From positions 499,001 through 563,000 of the forward strand of contig NC_016027.1 in assembly GCF_000182745.2 (NCBI RefSeq): a stretch of 64,000 nt of DNA, given 5' to 3'. Shown in pieces: positions 18,633-28,058 of this stretch (position 1 is the first letter of the stretch; every line of letters begins with the position of its first letter). A model generated the notes under the pieces. That model was given only the letters and a program-made list of their open reading frames with translations. It ran no database searches and had not been told where the DNA came from. Made by a program: the position numbers and the translations under genes. The DNA comes from Komagataeibacter medellinensis NBRC 3288. Its GTDB lineage: Bacteria > Pseudomonadota > Alphaproteobacteria > Acetobacterales > Acetobacteraceae.

Positions 18633-19025
18633 TTACTGCACCGGTGGCGCGGCCCTGCTGGCCTGTGCGGTGACCGCGCGATGGCGCACGGCGGTAGGCA
18701 GCATCTCGCGCAGGATGTTCATCGCCGCCAGTTCCGACAACCCGGTCTGGGTGGAAAAACGCGCCAGTTCCGCCGGGTGGAACAGCGTATGGATCGTTTC
18801 CTCATCGGTAGGGGGACTTTTGTCATGTATCTGCCAGGCGTGGATGACCGGCAGCAGACCCACGGCCTCGGCCCGGTTTTCCAGCATGCTGGGGTGCTCG
18901 GGCGCGGGCAGGGGGCCAAGGATATCGTTCAGCACCGATAGCGCGCCGGAGCGGTCGCCATGTGCGCCAGTCAGGAAATCACCGATACGGGTCGTGATGT
19001 CGGCTACATTACGGGTAATGGCCAT
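18633..19025 (-). CDS. YidB-like DUF937 family protein
   Basis: The 130-residue protein starts at an ATG with AGGAGG 5-6 bases upstream. The C-terminal half matches the YidB/DUF937 pattern: a short helix with VIHAWQI, then DEETIHTLF, AELARFSTQTGLSELAAMNILREMLPTAV, corresponding to the family's GLS...LA.LLP motif. The function of the family is not established. The gene stands alone. Confidence 0.7.
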   Translation of the reverse strand: MAITRNVADITTRIGDFLTGAHGDRSGALSVLNDILGPLPAPEHPSMLENRAEAVGLLPVIHAWQIHDKSPPTDEETIHTLFHPAELARFSTQTGLSELAAMNILREMLPTAVRHRAVTAQASRAAPPVQ

Positions 19026-19340
19026 GGGGGCCTCCTGCTGCAATAGCGGGTTTGACAGTAATGGAACACGCTGTTCGCGGTTGCGGGCCTGCATGGTGTC
19101 CCGACATGCAGGTGGCATGGCGGGACCAGCGCGGGCGGGCTTGTGACCCGTCTTATGCACGCTGCGACCGGCAGGGCAGTGCGGATGCACGCCCGTACCA
19201 TCATCCCGACCCTTGTGCCAGCCGTGGCAGGGCGGATGCCGGGGGCACCGCACCGGCCAGGAATGGGCTGGCATACGTTTAACGTGGCGGGCAGGGGAGT
19301 GGTTTGCCGCTATCAGTAGGGGTGGGAAAACACATTGGCG

Positions 19341-19604
19341 TTACATGCCCGATGCGTTGGCTACACCCGGCCTCTGGTTCTGTACCACCTGCTGGGGCGA
19401 GCCGGTGGAGCCACCCACGCCGTGGCCCATCGCGTTGACGGTTGGCGGGGTGGACGGGCTGGTGGTGGCTTTGGCGCTGGCCTGTTTCTTTTCCTTCGCG
19501 CAGGAAATGCAGGCGTCCTCACCAATCCTGCCGGTGCAGCCAGCCAACGGCAGGGCGAGTGCTGCACACAGGCCAAGCAGGCCAAGGCGGCCAGGCAGCG
19601 GCAA
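19341..19604 (-). CDS. Small putative lipoprotein
   Basis: The frame codes for a lipoprotein signal, LGLLGLCAALALPLAGC, then a short tail containing CISCAKEKKQA and a Thr/Pro/Gly-rich end. An ATG exists as far up as 19724, but that would run through a palindromic repeat (19711-19752) and give an over-long N-region, so the TTG at 19604 is chosen as the likely start (87 residues). No family is recognised. Confidence 0.5.
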   Translation of the reverse strand: MPLPGRLGLLGLCAALALPLAGCTGRIGEDACISCAKEKKQASAKATTSPSTPPTVNAMGHGVGGSTGSPQQVVQNQRPGVANASGM

Positions 19605-19710
19605 TGTGGTATGAGACCGGGCAGCGGGGCGGAAACGAGGCACGTCTTGATCACTCCATTGTGGTGCCCCCACAACGGTTGGCCCCGGCATGGGGTTGCA
19701 CGCAGGGGCA

Positions 19711-19752
19711 TGGAGTCTTTCCACCCAAAACCGGTTCGGTGAAAATGCCCTG
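19711..19752. repeat. Dispersed palindromic repeat, family 2
   Basis: The core CCGGTTCGGTGAAAAT and its left half are shared with a better-preserved copy at 25778-25819. It lies between genes, upstream of the small lipoprotein. Confidence 0.5.
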
Positions 19753-19813
19753 CTTTATTGCCTTTACGGGCATCTTCACCGGTCGGGATACACGCATCCC
19801 GACAGGTAAAGCC

Positions 19814-20022
19814 CTAGCCCAGCACCCAGCCCGCCACGCGGCTGCCCGGCGGCAGGTGGCACAGGCCGGTATGGCCATGATCCGTCACCTGCCACGCGCC
19901 GCCACGGCGGGCGCAGTCCTGCTGCGGGGGCAGGTTGCGCGCCATCAGCGCATCGGTGCAGCCCGCCAGCACGGGCAGCACCACAATGGCGGCCAGCAGG
20001 CGGGTTATGGCGCGCCGTCCAT
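19814..20022 (-). pseudogene. Frameshifted small lipoprotein related to the DUF333 neighbour
   Basis: An ATG at 20022 overlaps the stop of the upstream DUF333 gene (TGATG) but its frame closes after four codons. One frame over, the sequence encodes a lipoprotein signal ITRLLAAIVVLPVLAGC and a short mature domain (DCARRGGAWQV...GLCHLPPGS) that echoes the DUF333 pattern. That frame has no ATG, GTG or TTG before the signal. A single-base deletion near 20010, real or a sequencing error, would explain this. Confidence 0.5.
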
Positions 20023-20381
20023 CAGGGCGCGGAGTGGTGGCTGCGCCACAGCGCCCATTCCTCGACTACCGTGCCATCGGGCAGGTGGCACCAGCCGGTA
20101 GTACCCTGTGCAGTGTGCCGCATCTCAAGCGTGCCGCCGCGTTTCTGGCAGTAAACCGAGGCCGGGTTGGCCATGCCGATGCGCGACTGCGGCGCGGGCT
20201 GTTCCTGCACCTGCGTGGGTGCCAGGTCAGGGCGGGGGGCAGGGCTGGCGGGTAGGCTGTGCGCAGGGCCACAGCCGCCCAGCATGCCGGACAGGGCCAG
20301 TGCCGCAGCCCGCAGGGTTGCCCGTGCGGCGACCCGTCTGGCTGCGCGCTGACGCGGCAGGGTATGGAAGGAAGAAATCAT
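20022..20381 (-). CDS. DUF333-domain lipoprotein
   Basis: The 119-residue protein has a signal with lipobox MLGGC (Cys37), a Pro-rich linker, and a C-terminal DUF333 domain: NPASVYCQKRGGTLEMR, GTTGWCHLPDGTVVEEWALW. The family pattern is C-x-x-x-GG ... G-x-C-x-LPDG ... EEW. These are small envelope lipoproteins of unknown function. It is followed with overlapping stop/start by a related, damaged gene. Confidence 0.75.
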   Translation of the reverse strand: MISSFHTLPRQRAARRVAARATLRAAALALSGMLGGCGPAHSLPASPAPRPDLAPTQVQEQPAPQSRIGMANPASVYCQKRGGTLEMRHTAQGTTGWCHLPDGTVVEEWALWRSHHSAP

Positions 20382-20478
20382 GATGGATCACCTGTCGATT
20401 CGTGGCGCTGTCCACACAGGTAACAGCACACGCCCCCTGCCGCCAGAGTGGGCGGGTACGGGCATACCGGCCCATGGG

Positions 20479-20784
20479 TCATGCAGCGGCTGGAGGCAGC
20501 GCGCCCGCATGGCCCAGCCCCTGCAGCATGATGGCCAGGTTGGCCCGATCCATCACCGCGCTGTAGGTCAGGCGCGGCTGGCCACCCGCATCGTACCACA
20601 TCAGCCAGAACATCTGGCCTTCGGGGCCTGCCACATATTCCAGCCACAGCGTATCACCCGTCTCGGCGTGGGTGAGCAGCGGGGCGGGCAGCACGCTGCC
20701 GCGCACCTGCCCCGCGCCATGGGGGTGGCCGTGGCGTGTATCAGTGCGGTAACGCGCATTGGCGCAGGTAAAAGGGGCGTGCAT
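20479..20784 (-). CDS. Hypothetical protein
   Basis: The 101-residue protein starts at an ATG with TAGGGTGA just upstream. The middle reads as a folded beta-rich segment (DTLWLEYVAGPEGQMFWLMWYDAGGQP) followed by an amphipathic helix. There is no signal peptide and no recognised family. It precedes the DUF333 gene on the same strand with a 97-base gap. Confidence 0.5.
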   Translation of the reverse strand: MHAPFTCANARYRTDTRHGHPHGAGQVRGSVLPAPLLTHAETGDTLWLEYVAGPEGQMFWLMWYDAGGQPRLTYSAVMDRANLAIMLQGLGHAGALPPAAA

Positions 20785-20866
20785 GTCACCCTACATGCAC
20801 GCGGGCGGCACCTGCCTGTCAACACCGTCTTCCCTGCGGGGCGCACAGGTGCTTAACCTTGCCACC

Positions 20867-22816
20867 ATGAAACGGACCAAAACGGGCATGCGCCCGCCCC
20901 ATGGCGCCCGCGCGGGCACTCGCCTCCGCCTTGCCTGCCTGCTGGCGCTGTCGGGGCTTGCGGGGTGCGCCGGGCCGGTAAGCGTGCGGCAGGTCTCGTT
21001 GGTGCACAGCTACCGTGAGAGCATACGCAGCACATTGCTGGGCGGCGCGCCGAGTGACAATACGCTGATCGTACTGCGCCGCCATGCGCTGCTGGCCACA
21101 TGGCGCGCCCACCCCGACCGCGCCATTGCCGCCCTGCGTGCACAGGCCGCAGGCCACGAGGATGTGGGCGATGTGCTGTTCGCACTGGCGGAACTGAGCT
21201 ACCGGCAGGGCCTGCGCCACCACCACGCGCCTGATTTCCTGGCCGCGGCCCTGTATGCCTATGCCTACCTGCAACCGGGACAGGCTGGGGAGACGGCGGG
21301 GTATGACCCGCGCTTCAGGCAGGCGTGTGATTTTTACAATTTCGGGCTGGCGGCGGCACTGGGCACGCCGGTCACGGTGGCCAGCGGCACGCTGGCGCTG
21401 CCCTTTGGCACAATCGACCTTGTGGCCGACCCCGCGCAACTGCGCTGGCACGGTCGCGTGCTGGACAATATCCGCCCCACGGCCACCATGGCGGTAAGTG
21501 GCATAAACAACGTGTACCGCACCCCCGGCCTGGGCGAGGCACTGACCGCGCAGGCCCGGCCCGATCCCGCCGTGACGCCGGGCAGCCCCCCCGTGCCCGA
21601 TACCGATGCCAGCTTCAGCGTATCGGACCGGCTGCGCGTGCCCGCCAGCGTGCTGGTGGAGATGGACAACCCCCGCGCGCAGGTACTGGGCACGCAGTTG
21701 CACGGGCGGCTGGTGCTGCGCGTCATGGCGCCAGACACCGCCACCACCGCCATTGATGGCGCCCGCGTGCCCGTGGCCTATGACCAGACGGCCGGCCGCG
21801 CGCTGGCGCTGGTCGATACCGCGCTGGGCACCAAGGAATACCGTGGCTTTTTTGATGGCACCACCTTTGACGGCACCCGCCCGCGCCTTGTGGCCATGAC
21901 CCCGCACCACCGGGGCAACATGCCGGTCATATTCGTGCATGGCACGGCCTCCAGCCCATACCGCTGGGCCAGCATGGCCAATGACCTGCTGGAAGACCCG
22001 CGCATCCGCGACCATTTCGATTTCTGGTTCTTCTCCTACGCCACCGCCAGTCCCATCCCGTATTCCGCATGGCAACTGCGCCAGGCAATAGAACAGGCGG
22101 TGGCGGAACTGGGCGGCGTGGCGGCAGACCCGGCGCTTGGTCACATAACACTGGTGGGCCACAGCCAGGGCGGGCTGCTGGCGCGCATGCTGGTGATCGA
22201 CCCCGGAAGCCGACTGTGGGATGGCACGGCGGGCCGCCCGCTCTCATCCTTCCACCTTGATGCCAAAACCCGCGCGCTGGTGAAAAACACGATGTTCCCC
22301 ACCGCCATGCCCGGGATTGACCGCGTGGTGTTCATTTCCACCCCCCAGCATGGCAGCTACCTGGCCGGAATGTCGGTTGCGCGCCTGATCGGCAGCATGG
22401 CCAGCCTGCCGCTGAGCCTGAGCGAAACCGCGCGTGAGATCGTGACCAGCGCCGCCCGCGACAGCCCGAACCTGCGCAACACCATCCCACGCCTTGGTAG
22501 TGTGTACGCCATGTCACCGCGCAGTGCGTTCATGCGCACGCTGCCCACCATTCCCATCGTGGCGGATGTGCACACCCATTCCATCATACCCGTATGCGGC
22601 AACCCGCGCGACCTGGCCCATGCCGATGATGGCGTGGTCTCGTATGAAAGTGCCCACATACCCGGCGTTGAATCCGAACTGGTGGTACGCAATTCCGCAC
22701 ATTCCACCCAGTCCAACCCCGTTACCATAAACGAGGTGCAGCGCATCCTGCTTGAACAGCTTGCCGCCCACCCCAACCTGTCTCCCCCCACCACGCCATG
22801 GCTGGCCGGGCAATGA
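20867..22816 (+). CDS. Alpha/beta-hydrolase lipoprotein (lipase/esterase-like)
   Basis: Started at ATG 20867 the product has 649 residues and a lipoprotein signal ending LSGLAGC. The C-terminal half (about 340-620) is an alpha/beta hydrolase: oxyanion segment VIFVHGTASSPYRW, nucleophile elbow GHSQGG, and a later conserved DDGVVSYESAHI/H region, giving Ser-Asp-His candidates. The N-terminal 300 residues resemble the envelope proteins in which this hydrolase is fused to a helical repeat region. The substrate is unknown. The stop overlaps the next start (ATGA at 22813), so the two are probably co-expressed. Confidence 0.72.
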   Translation: MKRTKTGMRPPHGARAGTRLRLACLLALSGLAGCAGPVSVRQVSLVHSYRESIRSTLLGGAPSDNTLIVLRRHALLATWRAHPDRAIAALRAQAAGHEDVGDVLFALAELSYRQGLRHHHAPDFLAAALYAYAYLQPGQAGETAGYDPRFRQACDFYNFGLAAALGTPVTVASGTLALPFGTIDLVADPAQLRWHGRVLDNIRPTATMAVSGINNVYRTPGLGEALTAQARPDPAVTPGSPPVPDTDASFSVSDRLRVPASVLVEMDNPRAQVLGTQLHGRLVLRVMAPDTATTAIDGARVPVAYDQTAGRALALVDTALGTKEYRGFFDGTTFDGTRPRLVAMTPHHRGNMPVIFVHGTASSPYRWASMANDLLEDPRIRDHFDFWFFSYATASPIPYSAWQLRQAIEQAVAELGGVAADPALGHITLVGHSQGGLLARMLVIDPGSRLWDGTAGRPLSSFHLDAKTRALVKNTMFPTAMPGIDRVVFISTPQHGSYLAGMSVARLIGSMASLPLSLSETAREIVTSAARDSPNLRNTIPRLGSVYAMSPRSAFMRTLPTIPIVADVHTHSIIPVCGNPRDLAHADDGVVSYESAHIPGVESELVVRNSAHSTQSNPVTINEVQRILLEQLAAHPNLSPPTTPWLAGQ

Positions 22817-23832
22817 GGGCGCACTGGCCCCATGCTGCCGGGCTATGGGCGGGGCGGCTGGCATGGGCCATGGCCACGGTGTGGGGGGCTGCGGCACTGT
22901 ACTATTCCACCATTGTGCCCGATGGGCTGCGGGTGGCGCTGGCGGTGGCTTTTCCCGCCTGCATGGTGGCTTTTGGCTGGCTGCCACGCGCGGGTCTGCG
23001 CCATGGCATGCGCGCAGCATTGGTGGCGCTGCTGGGGGTGTGGTACGGAACCGACCCGCCGCGCAATGACCGCCGGTGGGCGGAAGAATACGCCGTGCCG
23101 GCCGATGCATGGCGCACGGGTGATGTGGTGCATGTACACAACGTACGCAATTTCCGCTACCGTACCACCAGCGATTACAGACCCGCTTGGTACGATGCCA
23201 GCTATGACCTGAACCGGCTGGAGAGCGTGGACCTTGTCACCTCCTACTGGGCGGGACGGAACATCGCGCATGTGTTCCTGAGCTTTGGCTTCAGTGATGG
23301 GCAGCATCTTGCCATTTCCATCGAGACACGCAGGCAGGCGCGCTTTGCCTATTCCACCATTGCCGGTTTCTTCCACCACTACGAACTGTTTTACGTGACC
23401 GCCGATGAGCGCGACCTGATTGGCGTGCGTACCGACGTGCGGCGTGAGCGGGTGTACCTATACCGCCTTGACCTGAAGCCCGAGACCCGCCAGCGGCTGT
23501 TCCTGAGCTACATGGCCGCCATACACAACATTACCCACCACCCGCTATGGTACAACACCCTGACCGATAACTGCACCACGGGCATCCTGGCGCGCGCGGG
23601 GGCAAGGCTGCGCTACCGGTTTGACTGGCGCGTGATCCTGAGCGGTCATACGGCAGACATGGCGTATGACATGAACCTGCTTGGCCCCTACGACCCGAAA
23701 CACTACCCCGACTATGACGCGCTGCATGCCGCAAGCCGCATCTGGCGCGCGCCAGATGCGGTGATCGGGCCGGATTATTCCACCGCCATCCGCGCAACCC
23801 TGCCCCCGCCCGAGGGGCCGGGGATGCCCTGA
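22813..23832 (+). CDS. DUF4105 (Lnb-type) membrane protein
   Basis: The 339-residue protein has two to three N-terminal hydrophobic segments and then a periplasmic DUF4105 domain: VHVHNVRNFRYRTTSDYRPA, then VDLVTSYWAG, IAHVFLSFGF, LAISIETRR, and the Cys-containing DNCTTGI. DUF4105/Lnb domains are papain-like enzymes, and the His of AHVFLSFG and the Cys of DNCTT are likely catalytic. In N-terminal protein modification (Lnb) the domain acts on lipoproteins; the role here is unproven. The ATGA overlap couples it to the lipoprotein hydrolase. An in-frame ATG at 22798 is an alternative. Confidence 0.78.
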   Translation: MRAHWPHAAGLWAGRLAWAMATVWGAAALYYSTIVPDGLRVALAVAFPACMVAFGWLPRAGLRHGMRAALVALLGVWYGTDPPRNDRRWAEEYAVPADAWRTGDVVHVHNVRNFRYRTTSDYRPAWYDASYDLNRLESVDLVTSYWAGRNIAHVFLSFGFSDGQHLAISIETRRQARFAYSTIAGFFHHYELFYVTADERDLIGVRTDVRRERVYLYRLDLKPETRQRLFLSYMAAIHNITHHPLWYNTLTDNCTTGILARAGARLRYRFDWRVILSGHTADMAYDMNLLGPYDPKHYPDYDALHAASRIWRAPDAVIGPDYSTAIRATLPPPEGPGMP

Positions 23833-23838
23833 AATAAT

Positions 23839-23896
23839 GGAAGCTTTTGGTAAAGCCGTTTTAAAGCATCAAAAAACGGCACCTTCCGTAAAAATA
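23839..23896. repeat. Family 1 palindromic repeat, decayed copy
   Basis: AAGCTTTTGGTAAAGCCGTTTT ... AAAAAACGGC matches the family consensus AAGTTTTTGGTGAAGCC ... GGCNCC with several changes and a weak right arm. Confidence 0.5.
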
Positions 23897-24082
23897 CTGC
23901 ACCCGGAAATTTTATTATTGCAAAAAGTCTCCTCCAGCTTCCGCCACGCCCCCACAGAACCGGCAGGGACACGGCAGGAGAACCGGAATCCCGGCTACAC
24001 CCACCCCATGCCGCAGGGACTTGCGGGCCGCCAGCGATGCGCCCATCATCCGCGCCATAAAGAGAACCGTGGAGGATAGACC

Positions 24083-25147
24083 ATGCCAACCCTGTTCACC
24101 CCGCTCAAGGTCGGTGCGCTCACGCTGCCCAACCGCGTTGTCATGGCACCGCTGACGCGCCTGCGTTCGGGCAGCACGCATATCCCCAACGATCTGATGG
24201 CCGAATATTACGCCCAGCGTGCGCTGGCGGGGCTGATCCTGTCGGAAGCAACGCCCGTTACCCCGCAGGGCATCGGTTACGAGGGCGTGCCCGGTATCTG
24301 GGCCCCCGAACAGGCGGAAGGATGGAAGAAAGTGACATCCGCCGTGCATGAAGTGGGCGGACGCATCTTTTTGCAGTTGTGGCATGTGGGCCGGATCTCG
24401 GACCCGTATTTCCTGAACGGTGAGGCCCCGGTCGCACCCAGCGCCATAGCGGCGAAGGGGCATGTCAGCTTACTGCGCCCCAAGCGTGATTACGTGACCC
24501 CGCGCGCGCTGGAAACCGGTGAGATCGCGGGCATTGTCGCCGCTTTCCGCCGGGGTGCGGAACTGGCGAAAGTGGCCGGGTTTGACGGGGTGGAGATCCA
24601 CGGCGCCAATGGCTATCTGCTCGACCAGTTCTTGCAGGATTCCACCAACCACCGCACCGACCGGTATGGCGGCCCGATTGAAAACCGCGCCCGCCTGATG
24701 CTGGAAGTCACCGACGCCGCCATTGATGTCTGGGGGGCCGACCGGGTGGGCATGCATCTGGCCCCGCGCTGCGACCTGCATGACATGGGGGATTCCAACC
24801 CCGCCGCCACATTTGGTTATGTGGCCACCGAACTGGGCCGGCGCGGCATTGCGTTTATCTGCGCGCGTGAAGCCGAAGGGCCGGACAGCCTTGGCCCGCA
24901 GCTTAAAAAACAGTTTGGCGGCGTGTATATCGCCAACGAACGCTTCACCCCCGAAGCCGCTGAAAAGGCAGTGGAAGAGGGCAGGGCAGACGCCATCGCC
25001 TTTGGCCAGTCCTTTATCGCCAACCCCGACCTGCCCGAGCGCCTGCGCGCGGGCGCACCGCTTACACCGCCCGACCCATCCACGTTCTACACCCATGGGC
25101 CGGAAGGCTATATCGACTACCCCACGCTGGGTGAATCCGGCGACTGA
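24083..25147 (+). CDS. Old Yellow Enzyme family flavin oxidoreductase (NemA-like ene-reductase)
   Basis: The 354-residue FMN-dependent TIM barrel starts at an ATG with GGAGG upstream. Motifs: LFTPLKVGALTLPNRVVMAPLTR, LQLWHVGRIS, the substrate-binding pair in EIHGANGYLLDQFLQ (the family often has H-x-x-N/H), NHRTDRYGGPIENRAR, and GQSFIANPDLPERL. It reduces activated alkenes or nitro/quinone compounds with NAD(P)H. The Thr/Cys position near the N-terminus is Thr in APLTRLR, as in classical OYEs. It is monocistronic. Confidence 0.9.
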   Translation: MPTLFTPLKVGALTLPNRVVMAPLTRLRSGSTHIPNDLMAEYYAQRALAGLILSEATPVTPQGIGYEGVPGIWAPEQAEGWKKVTSAVHEVGGRIFLQLWHVGRISDPYFLNGEAPVAPSAIAAKGHVSLLRPKRDYVTPRALETGEIAGIVAAFRRGAELAKVAGFDGVEIHGANGYLLDQFLQDSTNHRTDRYGGPIENRARLMLEVTDAAIDVWGADRVGMHLAPRCDLHDMGDSNPAATFGYVATELGRRGIAFICAREAEGPDSLGPQLKKQFGGVYIANERFTPEAAEKAVEEGRADAIAFGQSFIANPDLPERLRAGAPLTPPDPSTFYTHGPEGYIDYPTLGESGD

Positions 25148-25997
25148 CCCCGTGCCCGTTTCACGCGCTGGCCAGTTGCAACCCGTGGCTTCCCGCCGCC
25201 GGTGGGGCCAGCGCCAATGCCCGCATGATGGTACTGGCTGGTATTCATGCAGCGTTGGTGCAGGTATGGATGGTTCTTTCCATAATGGCGGGTCTTGCCT
25301 GACATAAAGGCGGACCCGGTCGAGGCGTCCGCGCGCCGACCGGGCCGTCCCTGCGCCCATACTGGCGGCCCATCCTGCCGTGGCGGATGAATACAAAGGT
25401 GTTATGATCCGCGACATTTCGGGCAATGGTCATAATGGCAAGGTCGGCAGCATGGCCGAGCAGTTGCATGAATATGAAGGCAGACCCGACGATACCCCGG
25501 TCAGCTACACCATGCACGGCGGCGGGGTGTGCCGGACAGACCAGCTTGTGCACATGAACATGGACGAAGCCGGTGCGGGCAACGCCGCCTGCGGCAAGAT
25601 AGCCGCCCGCGCCCTGAATGGGGAGGGTGCCGCAGGCAGCCATGATCATGAATGCAGGCATATACCAGGGGCAGGAGACGACGGTGCTGTCACCGTACAG
25701 ACCGCGTGCATGCCAGTGCGGGTCCTGGCTGGATGCACGCAGCCAAACAGATGAGGGTACCCGTAAAAACAATAAACCAGAGCATTTCAACCGAAAACCG
25801 GTTCGGTGGAAATGCTCTGCGACGACCGTAATCAGGCCCGGTACTTTTCCGGCGGGACATAACACGGGGTAAGGCATGCGGGTGGGCGCATTGCCAGAAA
25901 ATCGGGACAATTCAAATTGTTGTAGGGGTCACTGTCATCTCCCCGCATGGCTCCCTATGATCGGGTCGGTTCTAGAGAGAAATGGAGCGTTCTTCCC
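25148..25997. other. Gene-poor region, 850 bases
   Basis: Frames of 124 residues (plus) and 221 residues (minus) overlap here, but neither shows a recognisable fold or a good ribosome-binding site, so no gene is called. A decayed gene is possible. The region contains a near-perfect palindrome at 25778-25819 and the ribosome-binding site of the next gene. Confidence 0.4.
25778..25819. repeat. Dispersed palindromic repeat, family 2, best copy
   Basis: Arms AGAGCATTTC (25779-25788) and GAAATGCTCT (25809-25818) surround the inner palindrome ACCGAAAACCGGTTCGGT. The same inner core is found at 19711-19752. Confidence 0.65.
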
Positions 25998-26942
25998 ATG
26001 ACAACCCTTGGCCTGGTTGATGGCGCACAGCGTGATATGGTGTCGTCGTTCCCATCCTTCGACCCGGAACGGGAAAGCCTTGAGGATTTCCGCCGCAACC
26101 TGGTCACGGGGATCACAGCCCTCCTGCAATCAGGCCCGGTCGGTTACGGGGAGCGCACCGTCCCCGGCCCCGACGGGGCACCCGACGTGCGGGTCATCAT
26201 GTTCCGCCCGACAGGCATTACGGCGGCGGCGCCTGCCATCCTCTATGTTCATGGTGGGGGGATGATTGCCGGCACACCCGACATGCAGGCGGGCATGCTG
26301 GAGCGTCTGGCCGCGGCGACAGGCACGCTGATCGTTTCGGTGGATTACCGCCTTGCGCCCGAAACACCCTTTCCCGGCGGGCTGGAGGATGTTTATGCCG
26401 CCCTGGTGTGGCTGCATGGGCATGCGGGGGAACTGGGGGTCGATCCCGCGCGTATCATGGTGATGGGGGATAGCGGGGGCGGATGCCTTGCCGCCGCCAC
26501 GGCCCTGCTGGCGCGTGACCGTGGCCAGGTGGGATTGCGTGCGCAGATACTGGTTTACCCGATGCTTGACCTGCGTACCGGCGGAGCGGACGCCCCTTCC
26601 GATGACCCGACGACAGGGGAGTTCGTATGGACACGCGCGCAGAACCGGCATGCATGGTCTGTCGTGCGCGGGGCGCTGGCCGATGATGACCCGCAACTTG
26701 GCTATCTGTCGCCCGCCTTCATGCGCGACCTTTCGGGGCTGCCTGCAACCTTTATTGTGACCGGGGCGCTGGACCTGTTCCGTGATGAGGATGTCACGTT
26801 TGCACAGCGTCTGTGGAAAGCGGCGGTGCCGACCGAACTTGTCGTCTATGCCAGTGCGGTGCACGGCTTCGACCTGTTGCCTTCCCCACTTGCCACACGC
26901 GTCCGCCACGATGTGGTGGCAGCGGTGCGCCGCTTCCTGTAA
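25998..26942 (+). CDS. Alpha/beta-hydrolase esterase, hormone-sensitive-lipase family
   Basis: The 314-residue cytosolic esterase has the HSL-family oxyanion motif YVHGGGM, VDYRLAPETPFPGGLEDV, nucleophile motif GDSGGG (Ser), the acid in TGALDLFRDED and the His in AVHGFDLLP. The ATG at 25998 has GGAG 10 bases upstream and fits homologues; an in-frame ATG at 25947 is less likely. Acyl-ester hydrolysis is expected, with unknown natural substrate. Confidence 0.87.
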   Translation: MTTLGLVDGAQRDMVSSFPSFDPERESLEDFRRNLVTGITALLQSGPVGYGERTVPGPDGAPDVRVIMFRPTGITAAAPAILYVHGGGMIAGTPDMQAGMLERLAAATGTLIVSVDYRLAPETPFPGGLEDVYAALVWLHGHAGELGVDPARIMVMGDSGGGCLAAATALLARDRGQVGLRAQILVYPMLDLRTGGADAPSDDPTTGEFVWTRAQNRHAWSVVRGALADDDPQLGYLSPAFMRDLSGLPATFIVTGALDLFRDEDVTFAQRLWKAAVPTELVVYASAVHGFDLLPSPLATRVRHDVVAAVRRFL

Positions 26943-27160
26943 CGCATCTGTGCCCGGCCATGCACGAAACCGGCCAGGCGGGTCGGGCCACCGCTCCCAT
27001 AGCCAGCGTGATCTGCCCGCCATCATACCGTAACCAGGTGTTCATGACGTTCCTGCTGGTTGTTGGCAATATTATCGGGACTGTGTGTGGGCGGATGCAA
27101 TCCTGAAATTTGCCCGCATATCGGGGAGCAGAAGCCCGGCACGATGCCGACAGGCAGCCA

Positions 27161-28018
27161 TTACCGTTCTGGACCCGCCACTGCACACCCCTGCCGGGCA
27201 TGGGCAACTACCACATGCGGGCCAGCCCCGGTGGCAGCCGGGACCGGCCAGCCAAAATAGGCGGCAATGCCAGCACGGTCGTAATCGGTAAAGGTGGCAA
27301 ATCCGGTATCACGCAGCATGGCGTGCAGGTCGGTGGGGTTGAAGCGGCTCAGCCACGGTTCCCCCGCTAATGCCACGAACCGCGCACGTTCAGCCATGCG
27401 CAGCGCATGAGCACCGGTATAATTTTCAACCGGTTCACCATAATCGAACACGATCTCGGCCTGTGGCACGCGGGCAACAAAGCGCAGGGTGTTTTCTATA
27501 CCCACACGCGTAAGATACGGCACAACCCCAAGCCATGAAAAAAAGGCAGGCATTCCCACATCAAACCCCGCGTGCGCCAGGCAGGCGAGCAGGCTGTCGC
27601 GCTCAAAATCAACCGGCACAAAAGCCAGACTATCGGGCACGGCAAGACCCGCACGGGCTATGTGGCCGCGCTTCCAGTCCTGCATGGCAGGGCGGTCCAC
27701 TTCAAATACCCGCACGCCGCACGCCGCATGCGGGTTACGCAGGCCCAGCGTATCCAGCCCCGCTCCCAGCACAACCGCCTGCCGCATGCCGCGCTGCACG
27801 GCACGCGCCAGCATGTCCTGCACAATGCGGCTGCGAATGGCCAGAAACAGGCGGAAATGCCGCTCCGCCGGGGTTCCGTCCGGTGCGGCCAGCGCAGCTT
27901 CATCGCCACCCACCATGGCAATGGCCAGCGGGTCGGCAAAGACCGCGCCTTTTTCCAGCACCTGGTGGCGGGCGCGGTGACGCGCCACGCGCCATGCGGT
28001 TACACTGGGACAGTCCAT
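27161..28018 (-). CDS. SAM-dependent methyltransferase, LCMT/PPM1 type
   Basis: The 285-residue protein starts at an ATG preceded by GGGAG. It carries the class I methyltransferase motif VVLGAGLDTLGLR, VFEVDRPAMQDWKR (acidic residue of motif II), FVPVDFERDSL and FSWLGVVPYLT, diagnostic for the bacterial leucine-carboxyl-methyltransferase-like family (PF04072). Substrates in this family are usually small carboxylates or natural products. It follows the YeiH-type gene on the same strand after 40 bases and may be co-transcribed. Confidence 0.83.
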   Translation of the reverse strand: MDCPSVTAWRVARHRARHQVLEKGAVFADPLAIAMVGGDEAALAAPDGTPAERHFRLFLAIRSRIVQDMLARAVQRGMRQAVVLGAGLDTLGLRNPHAACGVRVFEVDRPAMQDWKRGHIARAGLAVPDSLAFVPVDFERDSLLACLAHAGFDVGMPAFFSWLGVVPYLTRVGIENTLRFVARVPQAEIVFDYGEPVENYTGAHALRMAERARFVALAGEPWLSRFNPTDLHAMLRDTGFATFTDYDRAGIAAYFGWPVPAATGAGPHVVVAHARQGCAVAGPER

Positions 28019-28058
28019 TGTGACATCTCCCTTCCAGCCCCGTGCAGTGTGGGGCATT

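Noticed and set aside
25245-25910. 221-residue minus-strand frame
   Set aside because: No recognised domain, passes through a palindromic repeat, and overlaps an equally plausible plus-strand frame.
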